A stretch of 64,000 bases of DNA from Rudanella paleaurantiibacter (lineage in GTDB: Bacteria > Bacteroidota > Bacteroidia > Cytophagales > Spirosomataceae), in NCBI RefSeq assembly GCF_009184635.1, contig NZ_WELI01000001.1, positions 930,001-994,000 of the forward strand, written 5' to 3'. Below are positions 7,944-18,500 of this stretch, piece after piece. The translations under genes were made by a program, and so were the position numbers. The notes below the pieces were generated by a model that had not been told where the DNA came from, did not search any database, and worked only from the letters and a program-made list of their open reading frames with translations. Within the stretch, counting starts at the first letter, position 1. Each line of letters begins with the position of its first letter.

Positions 7944-8731
7944 AAATTGGTCAGCGTCACAAAATCGGCTACGCTCAGTTGTTCGGCGCGCTTGTCCATG
8001 TACGCACTTTGGGCGGCAGCCTCGGTAATGCCGAGGGGTTTGAGGGCGTTCCGGAGGGTTTTCCGGCGCTGATTGAACCCGTGTTTGACGACCTGAATAA
8101 ACTTCCGTTCGTTGCAGCCCAGGTCTGTAACCCCATTGCGCCGGACACTGATCACGCCCGAATGTACCTTGGGGGGCGGGTTAAACACCTCCGGTGGCAC
8201 CGTAAACTCGTACTTGACATCGTACCAGGCTTGCAGAAACACGCTCAGGATCCCGTAATCTTTTTTGCTGGGGGGCGAGGCCAGCCGCATGGCGACCTCA
8301 CGCTGCAACATACAAACTACCTCCGGGATACGGTCGCGGTAGTCGAGTACTTTAAAGAAAATCTGCGATGAAATATTGTACGGAAAGTTACCCGCAATGG
8401 CAAACGGAGCTGTTTCGGGCAGGTTGGGTAGGTAATCGGCGGGGGTAAGTTCCAGAAAATCGCCCTCAACCAGTCGGGGAGTCAGCCCCGGAAACTCTTT
8501 TTTCAGATAAACCACCGACTCACTGTCGATCTCGATGGCGTGCGTTTCGAAGCGGCTGTCGGCCAGCAGAAACTGCGTGAGTACACCTGTGCCGGGGCCA
8601 ATTTCCAGTACATGCGCGTACGGTTGGCCGTCTGGACCGCGATGACCGCTCAGGAGATCCGCAATCTGATGGGCAATGGAGTGGTCGGTCAGAAAGTGCT
8701 GTCCGAGATTTTTTTTGGGTTTTACGTACAC
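7919..8731 (-). CDS. rsmA: 16S rRNA (adenine(1518)-N(6)/adenine(1519)-N(6))-dimethyltransferase
   Basis: The product is 270 aa and dimethylates two adjacent adenines in the 3'-terminal hairpin of 16S rRNA using S-adenosylmethionine. Diagnostic motifs are the N-terminal KKNLGQHFL, the SAM-binding EIGPGTGVLT, and NFPYNISS (catalytic NxPY type), followed by VQREVAMRL-like and PPKVHSGV segments. Length and start (MYVKPKKN) fit the family. The extreme C-terminus SERAKE is encoded by the tandem-repeat hairpin at 7854-7943, so repeat expansion has reached into the gene end. Confidence 0.95.
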   Translation of the reverse strand: MYVKPKKNLGQHFLTDHSIAHQIADLLSGHRGPDGQPYAHVLEIGPGTGVLTQFLLADSRFETHAIEIDSESVVYLKKEFPGLTPRLVEGDFLELTPADYLPNLPETAPFAIAGNFPYNISSQIFFKVLDYRDRIPEVVCMLQREVAMRLASPPSKKDYGILSVFLQAWYDVKYEFTVPPEVFNPPPKVHSGVISVRRNGVTDLGCNERKFIQVVKHGFNQRRKTLRNALKPLGITEAAAQSAYMDKRAEQLSVADFVTLTNLMSERAKE

Positions 8732-8738
8732 AAGTAAT

Positions 8739-8822
8739 GCGTGAATTAGTGAATGAGCGAATGAGTGAACTGTAAATTCAGCGTCAGGTATTCGCTATCC
8801 ACTCATTCACGCATTCGCTCAT
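8739..8822. repeat. Hairpin of GTGAATGAG(C/T)G tandem repeats
   Basis: The left arm (8739-8775) and right arm (8791-8822) consist of inverted GTGAATGAGCGAATG-type units with a few mismatches. The TGA stop of the upstream minus-strand gene (8819-9307) falls at the edge of the right arm. The element lies between two minus-strand genes and has the same design as the one at 7854-7943 but a different sequence. Confidence 0.7.
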
Positions 8823-9307
8823 TGAAAAAGCCCCCAGTCGTCGGGGATATCATTTGATTTATCGAAACTATTGACCCATTCAACAAAGAGCACCCGGAAG
8901 TTTTCGATCTCGTCGCGCAGCAACTGAATGTAAACGGGTTTGGAGAGCTTTTCGGCCCGGAGGTAGTTGGTTTGGGTGAGGAGTTCGCGGGCGTGGGTCT
9001 TGATAATCACCGCGTTTTCCATCCGTAAGGTATACAGGTCGGCCCCTTCGGCCCCGACAATTTTGGTGGGGAGCATCATGGCGTTGGCCATCATCTGCTC
9101 GCTCATCATCAGTACGTCGTCTTCGTCGTCGATTGTACCGACAATCGCCTGCGTAATTTCCAGAATTTCATTAGCTTTCCGAAGAATAGGCAGTTGCTCA
9201 ATCCGGCGATTCTCAGCCTCCATCTCACGCTGAGCTTCTTCGGGATCGTAATTCCGTTCAAATTCTTCCCAATCGAAAGCGTCGTCATCCTCGTCGTCAA
9301 AGTGCAT
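8819..9307 (-). CDS. Hypothetical acidic protein upstream of rsmA
   Basis: The product is 162 aa with no signal peptide or membrane segment, so it is probably cytoplasmic. The first 40 residues are strongly acidic (DDEDDDAFDWEEFE). The rest reads as helical, with segments such as ILRKANEILEITQAIV and MMSEQMMANAMMLP. I do not recognise a named domain. It is co-directional with rsmA, and the gap holds only the repeat hairpin. The ATG at 9307 starts the acidic segment and is the only good start. Confidence 0.7.
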   Translation of the reverse strand: MHFDDEDDDAFDWEEFERNYDPEEAQREMEAENRRIEQLPILRKANEILEITQAIVGTIDDEDDVLMMSEQMMANAMMLPTKIVGAEGADLYTLRMENAVIIKTHARELLTQTNYLRAEKLSKPVYIQLLRDEIENFRVLFVEWVNSFDKSNDIPDDWGLFQ

Positions 9308-9505
9308 TGCGGAGAGATTTTAGAGGTATCGTTTCTACAAAGCAACGCAAATAAGGGGCATCAGACAAGCCCCTGCCTGTTTACTTGAGTTCTAATAGAG
9401 TAAAATTTAACATCAATGATAACAATTTCATTTTAATTTGCTCTCGGGTGACCAAATCGGTAGAGGGTCGTACATCGTATTATTGTTGTGTGCGTAAAGA
9501 AAAGG

Positions 9506-12088
9506 ATGATGAGGGTTTGGCAAACAAAACAGGCGATTTGTAGTGGTATACTGTTTCTTTACTGCTTGTTGGCTTGGCAGGCACAAGCCCAAATTGATGT
9601 TACATACCCGCTGAGCCGTATGGTTTTTCAGCGGAACAGTGCTAACCAGGCAACATTTCAGGTAGCGGGTAGTTTCTCGGCTCCCATCGACCGGGTAGAG
9701 GTTCAAATTGTGGACCGGATCAACGCCAACTCAAACGTGGGCTGGACTACGTTGCAAACCAACCCAACCAACGGGCAGTTTGTGGGAACCGTGACGGTGT
9801 CGGGTGGTTGGTATCAGATCAATGTGCGAGGGCGGCTGGGGACGAGTGTGGTTGGCACCGACGCCGTTGATCGGGTAGGCGTAGGGGAGGTGTTCGCCAT
9901 TTTGGGGCATTCCAACGCGCAGGGTACGAGCTGCGGTAACGGAACGTGGGGCTATACCGGTCCCGATTTATGCCCCACCATTGATGGGGCGCTCGACGAC
10001 CGCGTCAGTTGCGCCCGGCTTAATCTTAACAACTCGGCCAACTTCAATAATCCTGCCTTTGATCTCTACGAGCAAACGGGGGATAATCGGTATCTGCCGG
10101 GCCTCACGGCTTTTGAAAAATACAATACGTATGTAGGCTCTTCACCGTTCTCGCGGTTTGCCTGGTTTTGGGGCAAAATGGGCGATTTGCTGGTGCAGCA
10201 ACTGGGTGTTCCGGTTTTGCTGTATAATGCCGGTTTTGGTGGTTCGCGGATGCAGGACGTGTACAATTCGGCCTATGATATTCCGTTTCAGCACGGGTTT
10301 ATCCGCTATGATATTCGGATGCCCTACGTCAATATTCGCAACATCATGAATCTGTATGTGCCTTCTACGGGTCTACGGGCGGTATTGGTACAACACGGAG
10401 TCAATGACCGCGACAATTCGACGGAAACGATCAGAACGCACTATTTGGGCGTAATCGACAAAGTTCGGGCGGAGTTTAACCTGCCTTCACTGGCCTGGAT
10501 TGTGTCGAAAGATTCGTATATCGGGGCTCCTTTTGAGAATGTGCGGGCGGCTCAGGATGCCGTCATCAACCGGGCCGAAGGTGATCAGATCTACCCCGGC
10601 CCTGACCTCGATCAGGTGGTGATGTTTAATCCGGCCTACAGCTTTGACGAAAACAATAACAACCCTGCCTTGCGTTGGCGGCCCGATGGTCTGCATTACT
10701 CACCGGCCGGGCAGCAGGAAGTAGCGGTTCGCTGGTCTAACGTGCTGGGGCAGCAAAGTTTGCTGAACGCGATTACGCCCGTGTTGCCCGTATCCCAGCC
10801 CTTAGCCAGTATTGCCTGCCCAACGAGCACTACCGGCCTTACCGTTACGTTTCCGACCGGCTACGAAGAGTACAATTGGGGAGATGGTACCAGCAATCAG
10901 AGCCGTAGCCTGCCCGGTGGGAGCTATACCGTTCGGTTGCGATTACCCAACAATCGGATTGCGTTTCCCCCTGCCGTGACTGTACCCAACTACACAACAA
11001 CAGTCGCCCCGGCTATCGCTATTGCTGGTAATCAACAGAGCTTTTGCACGACAACTGTCCTCTCGCTGACGAGCACGGCCGGTACGCCAGTCCGCTGGAA
11101 TGGGGCGGGGGCAACGGCCACCTCGTTTAGTATCACCACGCCCGGCAGCTACTCAGCCCAGACCGTCGATGCCGTGTATGGGTGTGTATCGGCTCCCACG
11201 GTGCTCACCATAGGGCTTGGGGCAGCTGATCTGAGCCTTGATATGTCGGTTAACAAGCGGGTTTTGAAAGTAGGTGACGAGGTGACGTATGCCATCTCGA
11301 TGACTAATAACGGCCCTTGTAATACAGGAACCTTTAGCTGGCGTGACCGACTCCCGGCTAATGTGCAGTTCATCAGCTCGCCCGATAATCTGACGGCCGT
11401 TAATGGCGAAGTGATCGGTACGGTCGCGGCCGGATTGAACCCCAATGCGTCTATCACACAACGGTTTACCGTCCGGATTCAACAACCTGGTTTGTACCTC
11501 AACGCAGCCGAAATCAGCGCCATGGCCACTACGGACCCGAATAGTGTGCCTAATTCCGGCACCGGGGATGGTCAGAACGACGCAGCCCTCACCGACCTGC
11601 GCACCGTTGAAAGTACCACCATGGTGTATGCCTCGCCCAACCCGAACCAAACGCCATTACCCGCTGTCATTCCGAATCAACCGACGCCCGAGCCGGGTAA
11701 GGCTGACCTGAGCCTACAGCTTCAGTCGAGCCGCCGGGTAGGCCGTGTGGGCGATCCGGTCATGTTTTCGCTCACGGTTAGCAATCGGGGTGGAGCAGCC
11801 GCTACGACCGCTACGGTTGGCATAACCTTACCCACCGGGCTGACATTTGTGTCGTCGGCGAGTGGGTTGGTGGTCAATTCAGGGACTGTGCAGGGGACTG
11901 TTACGAACCTGGCGGCTGGCGGGTCGGTTACGCTAACGTTTGTCGCGAGTGCTACGGCCACAGGTAATCTGATCGTTAACGCACAGGTGCTCACGGCTTC
12001 ACCTACCGACTCTGATTCGGAGCCGGGCAACGGGTTCACCAACGGAGAAGATGACACCGCGCAGGCGGATATCCGGGTCACACAATAA
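9506..12088 (+). CDS. Secreted SGNH-type carbohydrate esterase with two DUF11 domains
   Basis: The product is about 860 aa. The frame extends back to a GTG at 9488, but the ATGs at 9506 and 9509 give a normal signal peptide ending at AQAQ. The N-terminal half is a sialate-O-acetylesterase-like SGNH hydrolase: GHSNAQG with nucleophile Ser136, NAGFGGSRMQD, QHGVND, and RPDGLHYSPAG with the Asp394/His397 pair. A PKD/Ig-like stretch follows (about residues 430-570). Two DUF11 repeats (ADLSLDMSVNKRV... and ADLSLQLQSSRRV...) form the end. No T9SS sorting domain is visible. The giant protein on the opposite strand also ends in a DUF11 domain, so the two may act at the same surface. Confidence 0.85.
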   Translation: MMRVWQTKQAICSGILFLYCLLAWQAQAQIDVTYPLSRMVFQRNSANQATFQVAGSFSAPIDRVEVQIVDRINANSNVGWTTLQTNPTNGQFVGTVTVSGGWYQINVRGRLGTSVVGTDAVDRVGVGEVFAILGHSNAQGTSCGNGTWGYTGPDLCPTIDGALDDRVSCARLNLNNSANFNNPAFDLYEQTGDNRYLPGLTAFEKYNTYVGSSPFSRFAWFWGKMGDLLVQQLGVPVLLYNAGFGGSRMQDVYNSAYDIPFQHGFIRYDIRMPYVNIRNIMNLYVPSTGLRAVLVQHGVNDRDNSTETIRTHYLGVIDKVRAEFNLPSLAWIVSKDSYIGAPFENVRAAQDAVINRAEGDQIYPGPDLDQVVMFNPAYSFDENNNNPALRWRPDGLHYSPAGQQEVAVRWSNVLGQQSLLNAITPVLPVSQPLASIACPTSTTGLTVTFPTGYEEYNWGDGTSNQSRSLPGGSYTVRLRLPNNRIAFPPAVTVPNYTTTVAPAIAIAGNQQSFCTTTVLSLTSTAGTPVRWNGAGATATSFSITTPGSYSAQTVDAVYGCVSAPTVLTIGLGAADLSLDMSVNKRVLKVGDEVTYAISMTNNGPCNTGTFSWRDRLPANVQFISSPDNLTAVNGEVIGTVAAGLNPNASITQRFTVRIQQPGLYLNAAEISAMATTDPNSVPNSGTGDGQNDAALTDLRTVESTTMVYASPNPNQTPLPAVIPNQPTPEPGKADLSLQLQSSRRVGRVGDPVMFSLTVSNRGGAAATTATVGITLPTGLTFVSSASGLVVNSGTVQGTVTNLAAGGSVTLTFVASATATGNLIVNAQVLTASPTDSDSEPGNGFTNGEDDTAQADIRVTQ

Positions 12089-12105
12089 AGCCCGATCGGG
12101 TGGTT

Positions 12106-12486
12106 TTACAAAACGTCGGCAATTTGCTGTAGCTCCCATACTTTCCAGTTGTTGCAGTTCGCTTGTCGGACCAGAAGCTTGCGCCGGGTGAGCTGGGCTC
12201 GTTGATGCACCTCTTTTTGCTTTGAATTGGGTAATAGTTGAAGGAGCAAAGTCAGTTGTCGGATTGGTTTCAACGTGTTTGTTTCGTGCCCCAGAGCCGT
12301 TGCCAGCTGGCTAATTTCATCAATAGTCCAGAGATCTGGATTCTGCCGACGTAGCTGATAGCTATTCGGGTTGATTTGGGTGATACGGAGCACGTCGGCG
12401 GCAGCCACATCGCCGTAAGCAATGGCGCGAATGATGCTTCCTCTCAACGAAAGATACGAGTGGATTTGTTGGCTTAACAGCGACAT
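12106..12486 (-). CDS. Small protein with two HTH-like segments
   Basis: The product is 126 aa, soluble, without a signal peptide. Residues about 33-68 (VLRITQINPNSYQLRRQNP followed by WTIDEISQLATAL) read like the recognition half of a Cro/XRE helix-turn-helix. Residues about 95-126 (QRAQLTRRKLLVRQAN, then WKVWELQQIADVL) repeat the pattern, with the RR/RK and W-E-QIA positions aligned. A DNA-binding or regulatory role is therefore plausible but unproven. It sits between the esterase gene (convergent, 17 bp gap) and the giant repeat-protein gene (same strand, upstream), and could regulate either. Confidence 0.6.
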   Translation of the reverse strand: MSLLSQQIHSYLSLRGSIIRAIAYGDVAAADVLRITQINPNSYQLRRQNPDLWTIDEISQLATALGHETNTLKPIRQLTLLLQLLPNSKQKEVHQRAQLTRRKLLVRQANCNNWKVWELQQIADVL

Positions 12487-12504
12487 GATTCGGCTGAATT
12501 TAGA

Positions 12505-12551
12505 CCGACGGGGTTCCTGTATGATTGATGATCACACGGGAACCCCGTCGG
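12505..12551. terminator. Hairpin after the giant repeat-protein gene
   Basis: A perfect 13-bp stem CCGACGGGGTTCC (12505-12517) pairs with GGAACCCCGTCGG (12539-12551). It lies 20 bp beyond the stop of the minus-strand giant gene. There is no T run, so terminator function is an inference from position. Confidence 0.45.
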
Positions 12552-12570
12552 CTACCAAAGGTTTGGGATA

Positions 12571-15500
12571 TTAACGAATCTTACGAACAACTACGGGGAC
12601 ACAGACATTGGTGGGGCAGGCGCAACTTTCCACCACTGCTACCGTCAGATCGCGTGGACAGGCGGGCTGCCCGTTGATCATCAGCCATACCCGTACCGTG
12701 TAGTTGCCCGGCAACAGACCCGTTGCTACTACGCCGTTGGCTGGGATCGCCGTTGGGGTGGCCGGTGTGGCCTGCGCGGCATTGAAGCTCGTGCCCGGCG
12801 ATACCTGATAGTAGTACCGGCCTGCCGTGCCCAGATTCACCAGTGTAATCTGACCATCGGCCTGTGGGTTGCTTCCTACGCAGCTGCTGTTTTTCACCAG
12901 AGCGGTGAACGAGGGTACAGCTGTTTCTTCAATCACAATTGGGCAGCAACCCTGACTGGGGCAGGCATTGGCCAACCCGCTATCAATGAGCACACTGTAG
13001 CTGCCGGGTAGGGTAGCCGTGAAGCTGCTGAGGGTGCCATCGGCAACGAGCATACTGCTCGTTGAGCCGGGGGCGGTGAGGTACCACTGGTAGCGGCTGT
13101 AGCCGGTAGGCGCATCCAATCGAATGGCGAACGGTTCTCCCTGACACACCTTGATGGGTACACTCAGGCAGGTTGTAACGTCAGACGTAGGATCGCCGGG
13201 GATTATTGCCGTGTTAAAGACAGTGCCTTCGCCGGTGATGCTGGCTGAGTAAGTGAGGGTAGCCGTGGCACCAGCGGGCAGGCTGGCAATAGCCCACTGT
13301 CCGCCGTTCAGGCCGGACGTAAAGCTGCCCGTCGAGACGCTCACAGTGCCGGGGATAATGGTCATACCCGCTGTGTGGGTGTCGCTCACCACCACGCCCG
13401 TGGCTGAACCAGGGCCTGTATTGGTCAGTACAATCGTGAAGCTAACTACGTCGCCTACCTGCGCTTGCCGTTTGCTAACCAGCTTGTTCAGCTCCAGATT
13501 AGGCAGTTCAATGGGCGTGTTTCCGGTTACGGTTACGCTACCCACGGCGGTACATTGGACAGACCCTGCCGAAGTAGTACAAGTTGCCGAGTAGAGGTTG
13601 CTACCAGCAACAGGTGTTACCACGATGCTGCTACCCGTCTGTCCGGTGTTCCAGTTGACTAAGCCAACACAACCCGAGACGGTGAGTGTTACGTTTTGGC
13701 CCACGGTGACCGTGTTGCTACTAGCGGCTACGGTAGCGGCTGGCATTGGTACCACTGTTACGGAGCCAACTGCCGTAGTGGCGCTGCCCGTCGTAGTGGT
13801 ACAAGTAGTCGTGTAGCTGGTGGTCTGGGTTAAGGCCGGGGTTACGAGCGTATTACCCGATGTGCCGTTGCTCCAGGCAACCGTACCCGCACAACCAGCG
13901 GCTGTGAGCGTAGCAGACGAACCATGACATACGGTAGCCGATGAAACAACCAGCGATGCCGGTGCTTCGGTGTTGACTACGATGCTGGCCGTTGTGAAGC
14001 AGCCGGGGCCGGTGGTACAGGTGGCTGAGTAGGTCTGGGTGGCCTGCATTGGCATGACGACGATGCTGCTTCCGGTGCTACCGTTGTTCCAGGCAACCGA
14101 GCCCGTGCAACCGGTAGCTGTCAAGGTGACGTTGCTGCCTGCGGTCACCAGCGTGGCGCTGGCTGAGAGGTTGAGTACGGGTTGTGGCAGTACCGTGACG
14201 GTGCCCGTAGCCGTAGCCGAGCAGCCCGCCGAGCTGGTGCCGGTGACCGAGTAGGTAGTCGTTGCAGTTGGCGTAACCACTATGGATGCTGTTGTGGCTC
14301 CCGTGCTCCAGAGGTAGCTGTTGGCTCCAGAAGCAGTAAGGGTGGCTGAGCTACCGGCGCAAACCGTGGCTGAGGTTACGGTCACGACGGGGGCCGGATT
14401 CTGTACCACGGTGGTGGTAGCTGTGCCCGAGCACCCAGCGGCCGAAGTCGCCGTTACCGAGTAAGTACCCGCTGCGCTCACTGAGATGGCAGCGGTGGTG
14501 GCTCCGGTGCTCCAGCGGTAAGTGGCCCCACCCGAGGCTGTGAGGGTGGTGGTTTGGCCCGCACAAATGCTCAGGCTGGTTGCACTGATGGTGGCTGTAA
14601 CAGCCGGGTTGACCGTTACCGTTCCCACGGCGAAGGTGGTCGAGGTGGTCGTCGTACAGGTGGCCGTGTAACTGGTAGTCTGTGTGAGGGCCGGGGTCAC
14701 CAGGGTGTTGCCTGATGTGCCGTTGCTCCACGTCACCGTACCCGCACAGCCAGCGGCCGTCAGGGTAGCCGACGAACCCGCGCAGATGGTGGCCGAGGTG
14801 ACCACCAAATTGGCGGGGGCTTCGGTGTTGACCACGATGGAAGCCGTGGTAAAGCAAGCGGGGCCGGTCGTACAGGTGGCCGAGTAGGGCTGGGTCGTTT
14901 GGGTTGGAGTTACGACGATGCTGCTTCCCGTACTGCCGTTGCTCCAGGTAACCGAGCCGGTGCAACCGTTGGCCGTCAAGGTCACGTTGCTACCTGCGGT
15001 CACCAGCGTGGCGCTGGCGCTCAGGTTGAGCACGGGTTGTGGTAGTACCGTCACCGTCCCCACCGCAAAGGTAGTCGAGGTCGTAGTGGTACAAGTAGCC
15101 GTGTAGCTGGTGGTCTGGGTTAAGGCCGGGGTGACGAGCGTGTTACCCGATGTGCCGTTGCTCCACGTCACCGTGCCCGCACAACCGGCGGCTGTGAGCG
15201 TAGCCGACGAACCATGACATACGGTGGCTGATGAGACGATCAGTGAAGCCGGTGCTTGAGTGTTAATCACAATCGAAGCCGTTGTAAAGCAAGCGGGGCC
15301 GGTGGTACACGTGACCGAGAAAGTCTGGGTGGCCTGCATTGGCATTACCACGATGCTTGCTCCGGTGCTACCGTTGCTCCAGGCAACCGTGCCCGTGCAC
15401 CCGGTAGCGGTCAGGGTGACGTTGCTGCCTGCGGTCACCAGCGTGGCGCTGGCTGAGAGGTTGAGTACTGGCTGAGGTAGTACTGTGACGGTGCCCGTAG

Positions 15501-18500
15501 CCGTAGCCGAGCAGCCCGCCGAGCTGGTGCCGGTGACCGAGTAGGTGGTCGTTGCGGTTGGTGCAACCACAATGGAGGCCGTGTTTGCTCCCGTGCTCCA
15601 CTGATAAGTGGCCGCTCCGCTAGCAGTCAAGGTTGCACTCTGTCCGGCGCAAACTGTGGTTGAGGTTACGGTCACGACGGGGCCCGGGTTGAGTACCACG
15701 GTGGTGGTAGCGGTGCCCGAGCACCCGGCGGCTGAAGTCGCCGTTACCGAGTAAGTACCCGCTGCGCTCACTGAGATGGCAGCGGTGGTGGCTCCGGTGC
15801 TCCAGCGGTAGGTGGCCCCACCCGAGGCTGTGAGGGTGGTGGTTTGGCCCGCGCAAATGCTCATGCTGCCCGCACTGATGGTGGCCGTGACAGCTGGGTT
15901 GACGGTGACGGTACCCACCGCAAAGGTAGTCGAGGTGGTCGTCGTACAGGTGGCCGTGTAGCTGGTTGTCTGTGTGAGGGCCGGGGTGACGAGCGTGTTA
16001 CCCGATGTGCCGTTGCTCCAGCTCACTGTGCCTGCGCAACCGGCTGCGATTAGCGTAGCCGATGAACCGTGGCATACCGTAGCCGATGAAACAACCAGCG
16101 ATGCCGGGGCTTGAGTGTTAATCACAATCGAAGCCGTTGTGAAACAGGCCGGGCCCGTGGTACACGTTGCTGAGTACATTTGGGTGGCCTGCATTGGCAT
16201 TACAACGATGCTGCTTCCCGTGCTACCGTTGCTCCAGGCAACCGTCCAGGTGCAACCGGTAGCGGTCAGGGTGACGTTGCTACCTGCGGTCACCAGCGTG
16301 GCGCTGGCTGAGAGGTTGAGTACCGGCTGAGGCAGTACCGTGACGGTGCCCACCGCTGTAGCCGAGCAGCCCGCCGAGCTGGTGCCAGTGACCGAGTAGG
16401 TGGTCGTTGCGGTTGGCGTAACCACAATGGATGCCGTTGTGGCTCCGTTGCTCCAGAGGTAGCTATTGGCCCCTGATGCCGTGAGGGTGGCTGAGCTACC
16501 GGCGCAAACCGTGGCTGAGGTTACCGTCACAACGGGGGCTGGGTTCTGCACCACGGTGGTGGTAGCGGTGCCCGAGCACCCGGCGGCCGAAGTCGCCGTT
16601 ACCGAGTAAGTACCCGCTGCGCTCACTGAGATAGCAGCGGTGGTCGCACCGGTGCTCCACCGGTAAGTGGCCCCACCCGAGGCTGTCAGGGTGGTGGTTT
16701 GGCCCGCGCAAATGCTCAGGCTGCCCGCACTAATGGTGGCTGTTACAGCCGGGTTGACCGTCACCGTTCCCACGGCAAAGGTGGTGGAGGTGGTGGTCGT
16801 ACAGGTAGCTGTGTAACTGGTAGTTTGGGTCAGCGCGGGCGTCACCAGGGTGTTGCCTGATGTGCCGTTGCTCCAGGCAACCGTACCCGCACAGCCTGCT
16901 GCCGTCAGGGTGGCCGATGAACCGGCACAAATGGTGGCCGAGGTTACAATCAGATTGGCCGGGGCTTCGGTGTTGACCACGATGGAAGCCGTGGTAAAGC
17001 AAGCGGGGCCGGTAGTACAGGTGGCCGAGTAGGTCTGGGTCGTTTGCGTTGGGGTAACCACGATGCTGCTTCCCGTGCTACCGTTGCTCCAGGCAACCGT
17101 GCCGGTACAACCGTTGGCTGTCAGGGTCACGTTGCTGCCTGCTGTAACCAGCGTGGCGCTGGCTGAGAGGTTAATCACTGGCTGGGGTAGTACGGTCACG
17201 GTGCCCACCGCGAAGGTAGTTGCACTGGCTGTGGTACAGGTGGCTGTATAACTGGTGGTCTGCGTGAGGGCCGACGTTACCAGGGTATTGCCCGTTGTTC
17301 CGTTGCTCCAGGCTACTGTTCCGGCACAGCCCGAAGCGGTGAGGGTGGCCGAATTACCGAAGCAAACCGTGGCCGAAGTCACGGTGATGGTTGCGGCCAC
17401 CGTACAGCTGGCCGGAGCGCTATAGGTCGCCGTGGCCGAGCCGCAACCGGGCAGATTAACCACTACCGTGTGCGAGCCGGTGCCCGACGTCAGGCCCGTG
17501 AGTGAGTAAGCGACCGAGGTAGCCCCGGTCGGTACCGTCACTGTGGTGCTGCGGGTACCGTCGGTGATGGTGGCTGTTCCCGCTATTGTACTGGTCAGGC
17601 TAATCGTACCTGAAACCGTGTACTGGTTCGTTGCTGGGGTACAGGTACTGGGGGTAGCTGTGGTTGCCAAGGCACAGGGTAGTTGTAGAGTCAGATTGGT
17701 GGTGGCTGTGGCTGTACAACCCGTGCCGTTGCTGACGACTACCGTGTAAGTGTACGTACCTGCCGTGGTAGGTGCCACTACGGTGCGGCTGGCTATTGTG
17801 GTCGCTGAGGGGGAACTGATGCCGGGACCGCTCCAGATGTAGGTAGTTACGCCAGCTGTGGTACCACTGGCGGTGGTATTCAGCGTCACGTTTGTACCGG
17901 GAGCCACGTTGTTGGGAGTTACGGAAGCAGCAACATTGGAAGGGGTTATACAGGGGAGTTGCTGCAAGCAAAGTGCATCAATTTTAGCGGCACCAGAAAT
18001 GCCTTGACCAGACAAGCCAACAGCACAAACCCGAAGAGCCGTAGCAGTGGCCGGGGCCGCCCCAATACTCAGGCTGTAGGGGCCTCCAAACTGTCCGTTT
18101 GATTCCAGTATATGCGTAATTGGCTGAGACTGCGCTGTGCCTATTGCCGATGTTCCATTGTAATACTGCAAGGTCACGGTTTGCCCTAGTACCTGATGAA
18201 CCCCTGCATAATACGACAGCGAATAGCTTGAGCCGGTGCTGACGGTTACGTTTTGGCAAAGTGTGGGATTGGCAGCATCGGCCGTATAACCAAACCCAAC
18301 CCCATCGGCAGCGGCAAATCCTGCTCCGTTACTTATCTGGTCAGAAACACCCCCTGTCCAGCTGGGTGGAGGAGATATGGAGAAGACACCACTTGAAAAA
18401 CCTTGTTCAAAGCTGGGGTTGAGTAGCTTGTTGCCTACACAGGCGATAACAGGATTGACAGATACCACCGTCAAGCTTGTCGTAGTCGTTGCTGTACATC

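Noticed and set aside
13250-17760. Series of plus-strand ORFs of 60-110 codons opposite the giant gene
   Set aside because: They are antisense images of the Ig-like modules, and their sequences repeat with the modules.
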